A DNA stretch of 64,000 nucleotides from the NCBI RefSeq assembly GCF_000262465.1, contig NZ_CM001489.1, positions 1,275,781 to 1,339,780 on the forward strand, given 5' to 3'. The position numbers and the translations under genes were made by a program. This document shows positions 8,749 to 15,657 of this stretch, piece by piece (the first letter of the stretch is position 1; the number at the start of each line of letters is the position of its first letter). The notes under the pieces are model-generated. The model was given only the letters and a program-made list of their open reading frames with translations, was not told the DNA's origin and searched no databases. This DNA comes from Frankia sp. QA3. GTDB taxonomy: Bacteria > Actinomycetota > Actinomycetes > Frankiales > Frankiaceae.

Positions 8749-9705
8749 ATGACGACCAAGGCGGAACCACCGCCCCGGGCGGTGCGTATTGACGTCCGGG
8801 ATCTCACCAAACGCTACGGGCGTTCTCTCGCCGTGGATCGGCTCACCTTCCGGGTCGAACCGGGTCGAGTGACCGGCTTCCTCGGTCCCAACGGGGCGGG
8901 CAAGACGACCACCATGCGGATGATGCTGGGCCTCGACCGGCCGACGAGCGGCGAGGTCCTCGTCGACGGCCGTCCGTACGCGCAGATCCAGGAGCCGTTG
9001 CGGCAGGTGGGAGCGTTGCTCGACGCGTCCGCCGTGCATCCCGGGCGGCGGGCTCGTGACCACCTGCTGGTTCTGGGCAGGAGCAACAGCATCCCGGACG
9101 CGCGGGTCGACGAGATGCTCGACCGGGTGGGCCTGGCCTCCGTGTCCAGGCGCCGGGTCGGCGGTTTCTCCCTGGGCATGCGCCAACGGCTCGGGCTCGC
9201 GGCCGCCCTGCTCGGCGATCCTCAGGTGCTCATCCTGGACGAACCGCTCAACGGCCTGGACCCGGGGGGCATTCGCTGGATGAGGGACCAGCTCAGGGAA
9301 CTCGCCGAGGACGGCCGGGCGGTCCTGGTTTCCAGCCATCTCATGAATGAGATGGCGGTGACCGCCGACCATCTGATCATCATCGGCAGGGGCCGGCTGC
9401 TGGCCGATGTCGGCATGACCGAGTTCAGCGCCCGTTACGGTCGGAGACGAGTACGACTGCGCACGACGCGGCCCGAGCGGCTGGGTAGGGCCCTGGCTGC
9501 GGACGGGTTCACCCTCAGGCCGGTGAACAGCGGGACGTGGGAGGTGCTCGAAGCCCTGCCGGACCGGATCGGCGCGGTCGCAGCGCGCGAAGGCGTGCCG
9601 CTCCAGGAGCTCTACCTGAGCGAGGACTCCTTGGAAGAGACATTCCTTCGCATGACCTTGCGCTCCACCGAGTTCGCCGCCGTCGCCGGACGAAAGGCGC
9701 GCTGA
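8749..9705 (+). CDS. ABC transporter ATP-binding protein (export type)
   Basis: A 318-residue ABC ATPase of the antibiotic/bacitracin-exporter type. Walker A is GPNGAGKTT, the signature is FSLGMRQRLGLA, Walker B is VLILDEPLNGLDPGG, and the switch is SSHLMNEM. The C-terminal ~90 residues form the extra domain usual in DrrA/BcrA-like proteins. ATG 8749 is preceded by TGAGG at short spacing. It is transcribed divergently from the two-component genes with a 75-bp intergenic region (8674-8748) that should hold both promoters. It supplies energy to the permease encoded 1 bp downstream. Confidence 0.92.
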   Translation: MTTKAEPPPRAVRIDVRDLTKRYGRSLAVDRLTFRVEPGRVTGFLGPNGAGKTTTMRMMLGLDRPTSGEVLVDGRPYAQIQEPLRQVGALLDASAVHPGRRARDHLLVLGRSNSIPDARVDEMLDRVGLASVSRRRVGGFSLGMRQRLGLAAALLGDPQVLILDEPLNGLDPGGIRWMRDQLRELAEDGRAVLVSSHLMNEMAVTADHLIIIGRGRLLADVGMTEFSARYGRRRVRLRTTRPERLGRALAADGFTLRPVNSGTWEVLEALPDRIGAVAAREGVPLQELYLSEDSLEETFLRMTLRSTEFAAVAGRKAR

Positions 9706-9706
9706 C

Positions 9707-10459
9707 GTGAGATTGCAACCCGTTCTGTATTCGGAATTGACCAAGATCATATCGGTTCGGGCTCTCGTCGGGTCGCTGACGGTGGCCGCCGTCCTGCCTG
9801 TTGCCTTCGGTTCCGTCGCCTGCGGTGACTACGGCGATGGTGAGGCTGCCCAGGCGGATTTCGATCCGCTGGCGCTGGGTTTCTGGGGGGTGAACTTCGC
9901 CCAGGTCGCGGTGGCTGTCTTCGCGATGCTGGCCATGGGAGGTGAGTACGACAGGGGAAGGATCGCGACCTCCCTCGTCGCTGTTCCCCGGAGGAACCGC
10001 TTCTACGTCGGCAAGTGCCTGGTCACCACGGGCCTGTCGCTGGCCATCGCGATCCCGGCCGCGCTGCTGACGTTCTTCCTGACCCAACGCCTGCTGGGCG
10101 AGCACGGGGTGTCCCTCGGTGATCCCGGCACCGTGCGCGCGGTGCTCTGCCTGATCCTCTACTTCCCGCTGCTGACGCTCCTGTGCGTGGGGCTTGCCGC
10201 GATGGTCCGTACCCTGGCCGCGGCGATGGGCGTGGTCCTGCCGTTCCTCTTCCTGCTATCGCCCTTGAGTATGGAAGTACCCCGTTTGCGGACCGTCGCC
10301 CAGTTCCTGCCCGACCGGGCCGGGCTGTACGCGGCCATGAGCCTGCATTCAGACCCTGACCTCGTCTACAGTGCGTGGCTGGGCCTGCCGATTATGGCCG
10401 TATGGACCGCGGGGGCGGTCTTCGGCGGCTGGTATGCGCTGCGCTGCCGTGACGCATGA
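9707..10459 (+). CDS. ABC-2 type permease
   Basis: A 250-residue membrane protein with about six predicted helices (for example LVGSLTVAAVLPVAFGSVA, AQVAVAVFAMLAMGG, LSLAIAIPAALLTFF, LCLILYFPLLTLLCVGLAAM, AAMGVVLPFLFLLSP, IMAVWTAGAVFGGWYAL). The motif GGEYDRGRIATSL is typical of ABC-2 permeases. GTG 9707 begins 1 bp after the ATPase stop, so the two are coupled and should form one exporter of four chains. The substrate is unknown; lantibiotic, bacitracin or drug export are the usual assignments for this arrangement with a two-component system. Confidence 0.88.
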   Translation: MRLQPVLYSELTKIISVRALVGSLTVAAVLPVAFGSVACGDYGDGEAAQADFDPLALGFWGVNFAQVAVAVFAMLAMGGEYDRGRIATSLVAVPRRNRFYVGKCLVTTGLSLAIAIPAALLTFFLTQRLLGEHGVSLGDPGTVRAVLCLILYFPLLTLLCVGLAAMVRTLAAAMGVVLPFLFLLSPLSMEVPRLRTVAQFLPDRAGLYAAMSLHSDPDLVYSAWLGLPIMAVWTAGAVFGGWYALRCRDA

Positions 10460-10549
10460 CCGCCGGAGCCAACGACGTTGACGTGGCCGGACGACAATGC
10501 GGTGCGATGGCAGTGTGGCTCGCTGCCCCAGGTCCCGAACGGCCTGCCG

Positions 10550-11176
10550 TCAGCTACTATAAGTGATGTCGAAATATCCGGAATTGCTGTACACGCATGT
10601 CGCAGTGCTTGATCCGTTGAACGTGACCTGCGTCGGCGAATACAGCTGAGACTCCGCGACCACGTCGCCGGCGCGGAAGAGCCCCAGCGCAACATAGTAT
10701 GACGGGTTGGGTGTGTATTGCAGGCCGGCGTCCGGCTGGGTGGGTCGCACGAAGGTGGCGAAGCCGCTCATACCTACTCCGACGGCGCCACGATCGGGAC
10801 TTTCGGCGCCAGGCACCGATGCGTCTTCATTGATGCTCAGGGAGCCGCGGCCCTCGGTATTCCGCGACATCGCGGTGAACTCGAATCCCCCGTTCCGGTA
10901 GGTAAGGGTCACGGCGTTGTTGTACAGTTCGGCGCCCACCACCTGCGCGGCCAGGTAATTGACTCCGGGCGCCAGTGTTCCAGCCTGGCCCCACACGAAA
11001 TCGTACTCTGTGGTCCAGGGGAAACGAACCTGGCCGCGCGGGTGGCAGGTACTCGAAAACCAGGCCAATGACAGCATATCCAGTGGCAGGTCGGCGTCCT
11101 TCTGGAAGACTATCGCCTTGGCCCCATCGAGGTTCGAGTCGTTGAAGACTGTGATTTCACGGTGTTGGATGTCCAC
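10550..11176 (-). CDS. Hypothetical protein, RhiA-like
   Basis: A 208-residue protein with no signal peptide and no membrane segment. It is rich in aromatic, Asn, Ser and Thr residues, unlike its GC-rich neighbours. The run WTTEYDFVWGQAGTLAPGVN and later VGVGMSGFATF recall, from memory, the RhiA-type proteins of rhizobia and related soil-bacterial proteins; a database search would be needed to confirm this. Such proteins are made in quantity in the rhizosphere, but their function is unknown. GTG 11176 has GAGAGG upstream. A related-looking hypothetical lies 254 bp upstream on the same strand. Confidence 0.55.
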   Translation of the reverse strand: MDIQHREITVFNDSNLDGAKAIVFQKDADLPLDMLSLAWFSSTCHPRGQVRFPWTTEYDFVWGQAGTLAPGVNYLAAQVVGAELYNNAVTLTYRNGGFEFTAMSRNTEGRGSLSINEDASVPGAESPDRGAVGVGMSGFATFVRPTQPDAGLQYTPNPSYYVALGLFRAGDVVAESQLYSPTQVTFNGSSTATCVYSNSGYFDITYSS

Positions 11177-11430
11177 TTCGTGCGCCTCTCGGACAACCTG
11201 GCTGTGCCCAGAAACGGGCTCGCCGCCGCTGTCCGGGTCACGGGCCCCGACGGACAGAAAGGTCGAGCCGCCGGCATCGGCCGGGGCCCCTGCAGTCCCG
11301 CGGCGACCTGCGGTCCGACGTCAGCGATGACCTGCCCTGCTGTCTCCTCCACCAGGGCGCAGGGTGACCGCCGGTCCGGGACCCCTGCCTTGTGGCAGCG
11401 GTCCCGGTCATCGGTCCACCTTTCGGTAGG

Positions 11431-12162
11431 TCAGGCCAGTTGCTGGGCGTTGAGGCTCGTGAGGTGTTCCTGAGCGGGGTTCTCGGTCGGGTAGAGAACC
11501 TGGATGTCGATGAGGAGATCCGCCTCGGGGTCGATGGTATGATCCCCGCCCGGGGGGGAGGCGAGCAGGACGCTGCCCTCGGTACCGTCGCGGAGGATCT
11601 GGCCCCAGAAAACGTCGCTGAAGCCCTTGAACAGCGAGGTTCCCTCCGGTAGATCACCGAAGCCAAGGGCCCATTTCACCACCCGCGTCGTTGAGGCGCT
11701 CACGGTGATCCGGTAGGAGTAGACCACCTTCCCCGCATCCTGCCATTTGCCCCGGAACTCCTGCTTGACGACCAGGTTCCCCACGAAGGGGGCGGCCCGC
11801 GCGGACTGGGCCTGGTCGTTCCAGGTGCCGTTCGGGCTTTCGGCCATGGCGACGCGGATCAAATTCGCGATCGAGGAGTTCCGGTCCACCGGCAGAGCGT
11901 GCCCCTGCTGGCTGGCCGCGGAGAACAGCGTGTTGTCCTCGTCCGTGTTGTTGACGACGGCGCTGACCCCGTCACCGCTGTGGTCGAATCCGTATTCGGT
12001 GAAGTCGTCGACGTACGTGCCCAACGGGATGACCAGGATCTTGTCCCCGACCCCCGATTGCTGACCGGCGTTGAACTCGACGGCACGATAGAGGCAGAAG
12101 CTTCCGTCGGGACAGGCATCCCGCCCTTTCCCGTAGATCAGCTGGGCTCGCTTTTCGCTCAT
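11431..12162 (-). CDS. Hypothetical protein with an N-terminal peptidase-inhibitor-I36/crystallin-like module
   Basis: A 243-residue protein. Residues ~15-80 have the layout of the I36/beta-gamma-crystallin-like module of actinobacteria: CPDGSFCLYRAVEFN, then a Tyr/Asp/Phe-rich stretch (YVDDFTEYGFDHSGDGVSAV) and VNNTDEDNT. The rest (for example FKGFSDVFWGQILRDGTEGS) is unrecognised. No signal peptide is visible, which is odd for an I36 protein because those are secreted. ATG 12162 and GTG 12165 are both possible starts, without a clear ribosome site. The region upstream is locally AT-rich and may hold the promoter. The downstream RhiA-like gene may be functionally linked. Confidence 0.55.
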   Translation of the reverse strand: MSEKRAQLIYGKGRDACPDGSFCLYRAVEFNAGQQSGVGDKILVIPLGTYVDDFTEYGFDHSGDGVSAVVNNTDEDNTLFSAASQQGHALPVDRNSSIANLIRVAMAESPNGTWNDQAQSARAAPFVGNLVVKQEFRGKWQDAGKVVYSYRITVSASTTRVVKWALGFGDLPEGTSLFKGFSDVFWGQILRDGTEGSVLLASPPGGDHTIDPEADLLIDIQVLYPTENPAQEHLTSLNAQQLA

Positions 12163-12165
12163 CAC

Positions 12166-12703
12166 GTCCGGCTTTCTGTCGAAGGGAATATTCTCGATTC
12201 TGCCGATACTTGATCATCCTGGGCGATTATTCAACCATCGTGGCTTCGCCCGGCCTCGTCTCCGGTGTGCGTGTCCGGCTTTGGGCGGTGACAGACTCGG
12301 ACCAAGGACCCGCTGTGGGCGGTTCTGGCACCACCATCCCATCGGCCGAAGCTCCGCCCCAGGAGGGAGATGACTCCACCCGGGTGGACGTGCCGGACGG
12401 GCCCCTCTCCGCAAGTGACGGCTGGCGTGGCCTCCTGCCCGTCACCCGCTCATCGCCGCGGTCGGGACGCGAATGTGGTCGTGGTCAGAGCGTGGTTCGG
12501 GCGAGTTCGCCGCCTCCCCTTCTCCGCCTGGACCCAGCCGGCCTGCCCGGGCACGGCCGGCCGGACCCACTGGTCGGGCCGATCAACCCCCACTCGGCAT
12601 CGGTCACCTGCACCCGCGTCACGAATTACCGAACCACGAACCACCGGATCATCGGATCGCGGCCAGGACGAATCCCCCGGCGGATCACAAGCGGATACGC
12701 GGT
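12166..12703. other. Gene-free stretch
   Basis: About 540 bp between the I36-like gene and the dead TetR gene. The first 70 bp are AT-rich (GGGAATATTCTCGATTC) and are the likely promoter of the I36-like gene. The rest shows no recognisable gene or RNA in either strand; open frames there have atypical composition. Confidence 0.6.
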
Positions 12704-13300
12704 CTAGCCCGGTGTGTCGAGGCCGAGGAGGCGGGTGACGGTGGCGACCTGTTCGGCGTAGTGGTGGAGGAACTCGGGTGAGCGGGGATCGACCCCGCAC
12801 ACGCCCTCGATGACGTGGGGAAGCGTGGTGGTGGCCATCGCGGTGGCGATCAACATGATGGTCAGGCAGGCCGGGTCCACCTCGGCCGGCAGCCGGCCGG
12901 CCGACTGCAGGGTGCGGACCTCCTCGACGCTGCCCCGCAGTCGCTCCGAGCGGGGTGCGTGATCGGGGTCGGCTTCCGGACCGGTGTACATCCAGGCCGC
13001 TCCACGCCATCAGCCGGACACCGTCGGGGTTGCTCAGTGCCTCCAGGGCGTAGCGGCGGATCTGCTCGGGCAGGGGCGTGCCCGGAGTCACCAACTCGCT
13101 CTGGCGCTGCCGCCAGACGTCTGCCAGAGCCTGATAGAGGCCTTCCTTGCCGTCGAATTAGTAGGAGATCAACTGCTGGTTGACGCCCGCCCGGGCCGCG
13201 ATCGCGCTGATGCGGGCGCCGGCGTACCCGTGCGCGGCGAACTCGGCCGCCGCGTCCAGGAGGAGCCTGCGGGTGCGGTCGGGATCGCGCTGTCGCTCCT
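12704..13300 (-). pseudogene. TetR-family regulator, inactivated
   Basis: A TetR repressor can be read in pieces. The helix-turn-helix part (AAAEFAAHGYAGARISAIAA then RAGVNQQLISY) ends at a TAA at about 13158, where relatives have Tyr in SYYF. The same frame continues FDGKEGLYQALADVWRQRQS through ALSNPDGVRLMAWSGL. A frameshift near 12990 then moves to the frame that ends LRGSVEEVRTLQSAGRLPAE through VTRLLGLDTPG at 12704. One nonsense and one frameshift mutation therefore destroy it. No start codon is found between the helix-turn-helix and the divergent monooxygenase gene, so the 5' end may also be damaged. The intact gene would have regulated the adjacent monooxygenase. Confidence 0.8.
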
Positions 13301-13305
13301 GGGGT

Positions 13306-14970
13306 TTGGGTGACCGGCGCGGTTTCGACCGGACCGCTGTCCTCGTTGTGGGAGGAGGCATCGTCGGCCTGTCCGCGGCGCTCTTCCTCGCGCGGCAGGG
13401 AATCCGGCCGGTACTGGTCGAGCGGCACCCGTCGACGGCACTGCTGCCACAGGCACGGGCGTTCAACCCTCGCTCGATGGAGATCTACCGTGCCCTCGGC
13501 CTGGAAGAGGAGATCCGCGGTCGCGCGTCGATCCTGACCGACCTGCCGGAAATGATCGGTGCGGAGATCCTGACCGGCGAGGAACGCTTCCGCCTCGACG
13601 TGCTCGCCCAGGTCCGGCCGCCAGCGACCGTCAGCCCCACCGACTGGGCAATGATCGACCAGGACGAGTTGGAACACATCGTGCGCGCCCACGCCGAACG
13701 CAGCGGCGCCGACGTGCGGTTCGGCACCGAACTGGTCTCCTTCGACGCCGATGCGGATGCCGACGCCGATGCCGACGGCGACGGCGACGCCGACGGCGAC
13801 GGCGTGACGACCATGCTGCGCGACGTCAGCAGCGGTGCCGAGTACCGCCTCCACGCCGACTATCTGATCGCCGCGGATGGTCACCGGGCGGGCATACGTC
13901 ACCGGCTCGGCATCGGCGCGGACGGGCCCGGTGTTCTTTTCCCGGTCGTGAACTTCGTCTTCGACGCCGACCTGAGCACCGCGTTGCGGGGACGCCGATT
14001 CCTGCTGGCCTACCTCGACAGGCCGGCCCCGGGCACAGCCCTGGTGCCGCTGCGGAAATTCGGCCGCTGGGCGCTCGGGGTGCCCTACGATCCCGAGCGG
14101 GGCGAGAGCTTCGACGACTTCACCGACCAACGCTGCGCCGAACTGGCCCGCGAGGCGGTCGGCATTCCCGGCCTGGACCTCACCCTCGTCCCCCCGATGC
14201 CCGGCTGGGACCGGAAAGTCTCCAGCACCAGGATCGGTGGGTGGGTCGCGCGCCGCTACCGGGCCGGGCGGGTGTTCTTCGTCGGCGACGCGGCCCACGT
14301 CGTACCGCCCACGGGGTCCTACGGTGCGAACACCGGCATCGCAGACGCGCACAATCTGGCGTGGAAGCTCGCCGCCGTCATCAAGGGCCAGGCAGGCGAC
14401 ACGCTGCTGGACACCTACGAAGACGAGCGTCGCCCGGTCGCGCGGATAACGCTCGAAACCGCGATGCGGCTCCTGCGTGACCGCCACGAAGGCACCGGTG
14501 ACGACGCCACAGCAGTCGACGATCTGGCGATGATCTTCGGATATCGGTGCGACTCCGCCGCGATTCTCACCGAGACGTCCATTCCGGTCGGGCCGGTCGA
14601 AGACCCACGCCAGCCCAGCGGGCGGCCAGGTCTGCGAGCACCACACGTCTGGCTGGACCGGGCGGGCACCCGGCTGTCCACCCTCGACCTGTTCGCCGGT
14701 GCCTTCACCGTGCTGGTCGGCCCCGACGGCGAGGACTGGACCGCGGCAGCCAGGATGGCGGCGGCGTCACTCGAGGTCGAACTGGACATCCACCACGTCG
14801 GCGTCGGGCTTCACGACCCGGACGACCGGTTGTTGGACGCGTACGGCGTCACGAGGGCGGGCGCGAGCCTCATCCGACCAGACGGATTCGTCGCCTGGCG
14901 CGCCTTCCACCTTCCCCGGCGGCCAGAATACGACCTCCACCAGGTCTTGGCCCACCTGCTCGGACGATAG
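13306..14970 (+). CDS. FAD-dependent aromatic monooxygenase (PheA/TfdB type)
   Basis: A flavoprotein hydroxylase of ~554 residues from the TTG at 13306. The FAD-binding GGGIVGLSAALFLARQG is at the N-terminus, the DG motif is in ADGHRAGIRHRL, and the second FAD motif is in GDAAHVVPPTGSYGANTGIA. The last ~150 residues look like the thioredoxin-like C-terminal domain of phenol/polyketide hydroxylases. It would use NAD(P)H and O2 to hydroxylate an aromatic substrate. The frame is open upstream to 13180, but that part overlaps the TetR relic in antisense; TTG 13306 (Leu of WGLGD) puts the dinucleotide-binding motif at the usual distance from the N-terminus. An Asp/Ala/Gly run at 13744-13803 (DADADADADADGDGDADGDG) is a repeat insertion. 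Confidence 0.8.
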   Translation: MGDRRGFDRTAVLVVGGGIVGLSAALFLARQGIRPVLVERHPSTALLPQARAFNPRSMEIYRALGLEEEIRGRASILTDLPEMIGAEILTGEERFRLDVLAQVRPPATVSPTDWAMIDQDELEHIVRAHAERSGADVRFGTELVSFDADADADADADGDGDADGDGVTTMLRDVSSGAEYRLHADYLIAADGHRAGIRHRLGIGADGPGVLFPVVNFVFDADLSTALRGRRFLLAYLDRPAPGTALVPLRKFGRWALGVPYDPERGESFDDFTDQRCAELAREAVGIPGLDLTLVPPMPGWDRKVSSTRIGGWVARRYRAGRVFFVGDAAHVVPPTGSYGANTGIADAHNLAWKLAAVIKGQAGDTLLDTYEDERRPVARITLETAMRLLRDRHEGTGDDATAVDDLAMIFGYRCDSAAILTETSIPVGPVEDPRQPSGRPGLRAPHVWLDRAGTRLSTLDLFAGAFTVLVGPDGEDWTAAARMAAASLEVELDIHHVGVGLHDPDDRLLDAYGVTRAGASLIRPDGFVAWRAFHLPRRPEYDLHQVLAHLLGR

Positions 14971-14972
14971 CC

Positions 14973-15028
14973 GCGACAAGGCGACAAGGCGACAAGGCGA
15001 CAAGGCGACAAGGCGACAAGGCGACAAG
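14973..15028 (+). repeat. Seven perfect copies of an octamer
   Basis: Seven head-to-tail copies of GCGACAAG begin 3 bp after the stop codon of the monooxygenase gene and run directly into a hairpin. No protein is encoded. Confidence 0.97.
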
Positions 15029-15050
15029 GTGACAGTGCCGCCACTGTCAC
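15029..15050 (+). terminator. Hairpin after the monooxygenase gene
   Basis: A perfect 9-bp stem, GTGACAGTG paired with CACTGTCAC, with a CCGC loop. No T-run follows, which is common for actinobacterial terminators. It could also be a dyad operator, but its place at the end of the gene and repeat array favours a terminator. Confidence 0.6.
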
Positions 15051-15611
15051 TAAACGGCATGGTGAACGTGAAGCGCCAACGACTCCGGAGGCATGCCGCT
15101 CCCGCGGGCTGCTGTCTCCAGCATGCCCAGGGTCTCCGGATCGGCCCATGCGTCGGCCGCCTCGTCGTCACCATCGGGATCTGGCTGCCGGGTAAAGGGC
15201 TGTAGCTGGTGCTCGGCCATGCTCGCTATTGAGCAGTGGCTTTCCCGGCGGCTGGTGTCCGGAGTCCCCGCACCCCGGAGTCCTCGCAGCTTCGTCCGTC
15301 GCGGGGCCTGGTACTGCGTAGAAAGCGATCCCTGCCTGCGGCTCCAGCGTCGGATTACACCTCGGGCTTACAGCGCCAAGTCCTGAACGGCGCCCCGTCC
15401 CCCTGACCTACCTCCGCAGGCCGCCACCTCCGGTTTCAACCCGGCTCCGGGCTGAACCTGGCTCCCGGCCTCCGAGCTTCGGCTCGGCCCTCCAGCCTGG
15501 CTCGCGGCGTGCGTCCGGTCTCTCGCCGACTGGACGCCACTCCTGCTGGCAGTCACAGCCTCGACGATGTGCACGTGTCGATGGACCCTTTCCTCATATC
15601 GGTCACCCATG
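15051..15611. other. Gene-free stretch with GC-rich hairpins
   Basis: About 560 bp with no convincing gene. It holds a strong hairpin at 15472-15487 (CCGAGC, TTCG loop, GCTCGG) and further self-complementary GC-rich segments around 15430-15470. The last part is the upstream region of the LexA-controlled HNH gene. Confidence 0.6.
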
Positions 15612-15625
15612 CGAACATCTGTTCG
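15612..15625 (+). promoter_or_regulatory. LexA (SOS) box
   Basis: CGAACATCTGTTCG fits the actinobacterial SOS-box consensus CGAAC-N4-GTTCG exactly. It lies 33 bp upstream of the HNH gene and overlaps the probable -35 element. Related DUF222 (13E12-type) genes in M. tuberculosis are known to be LexA-controlled. Confidence 0.85.
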
Positions 15626-15651
15626 ACATTGGGGGCTGGTTGGCCTAGTGT
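15622..15651 (+). promoter_or_regulatory. Probable promoter of the HNH gene, leaderless
   Basis: TTCGAC (15622-15627), an 18-bp spacer, and TAGTGT (15646-15651). A transcript starting 7 bp after the -10 would begin at 15658, the first base of the GTG start codon. No ribosome site precedes that GTG, so a leaderless message is likely. Confidence 0.55.
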
Positions 15652-15657
15652 TGATCC

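Noticed and set aside
13180..13305. Extended N-terminus of the FAD monooxygenase
   Set aside because: It is antisense to the TetR helix-turn-helix relic, and family members begin a few residues before the dinucleotide motif.
15093..15610. Small open frames in the gap before the HNH gene
   Set aside because: No ribosome sites, no resemblance to known proteins, and overlapping hairpins.
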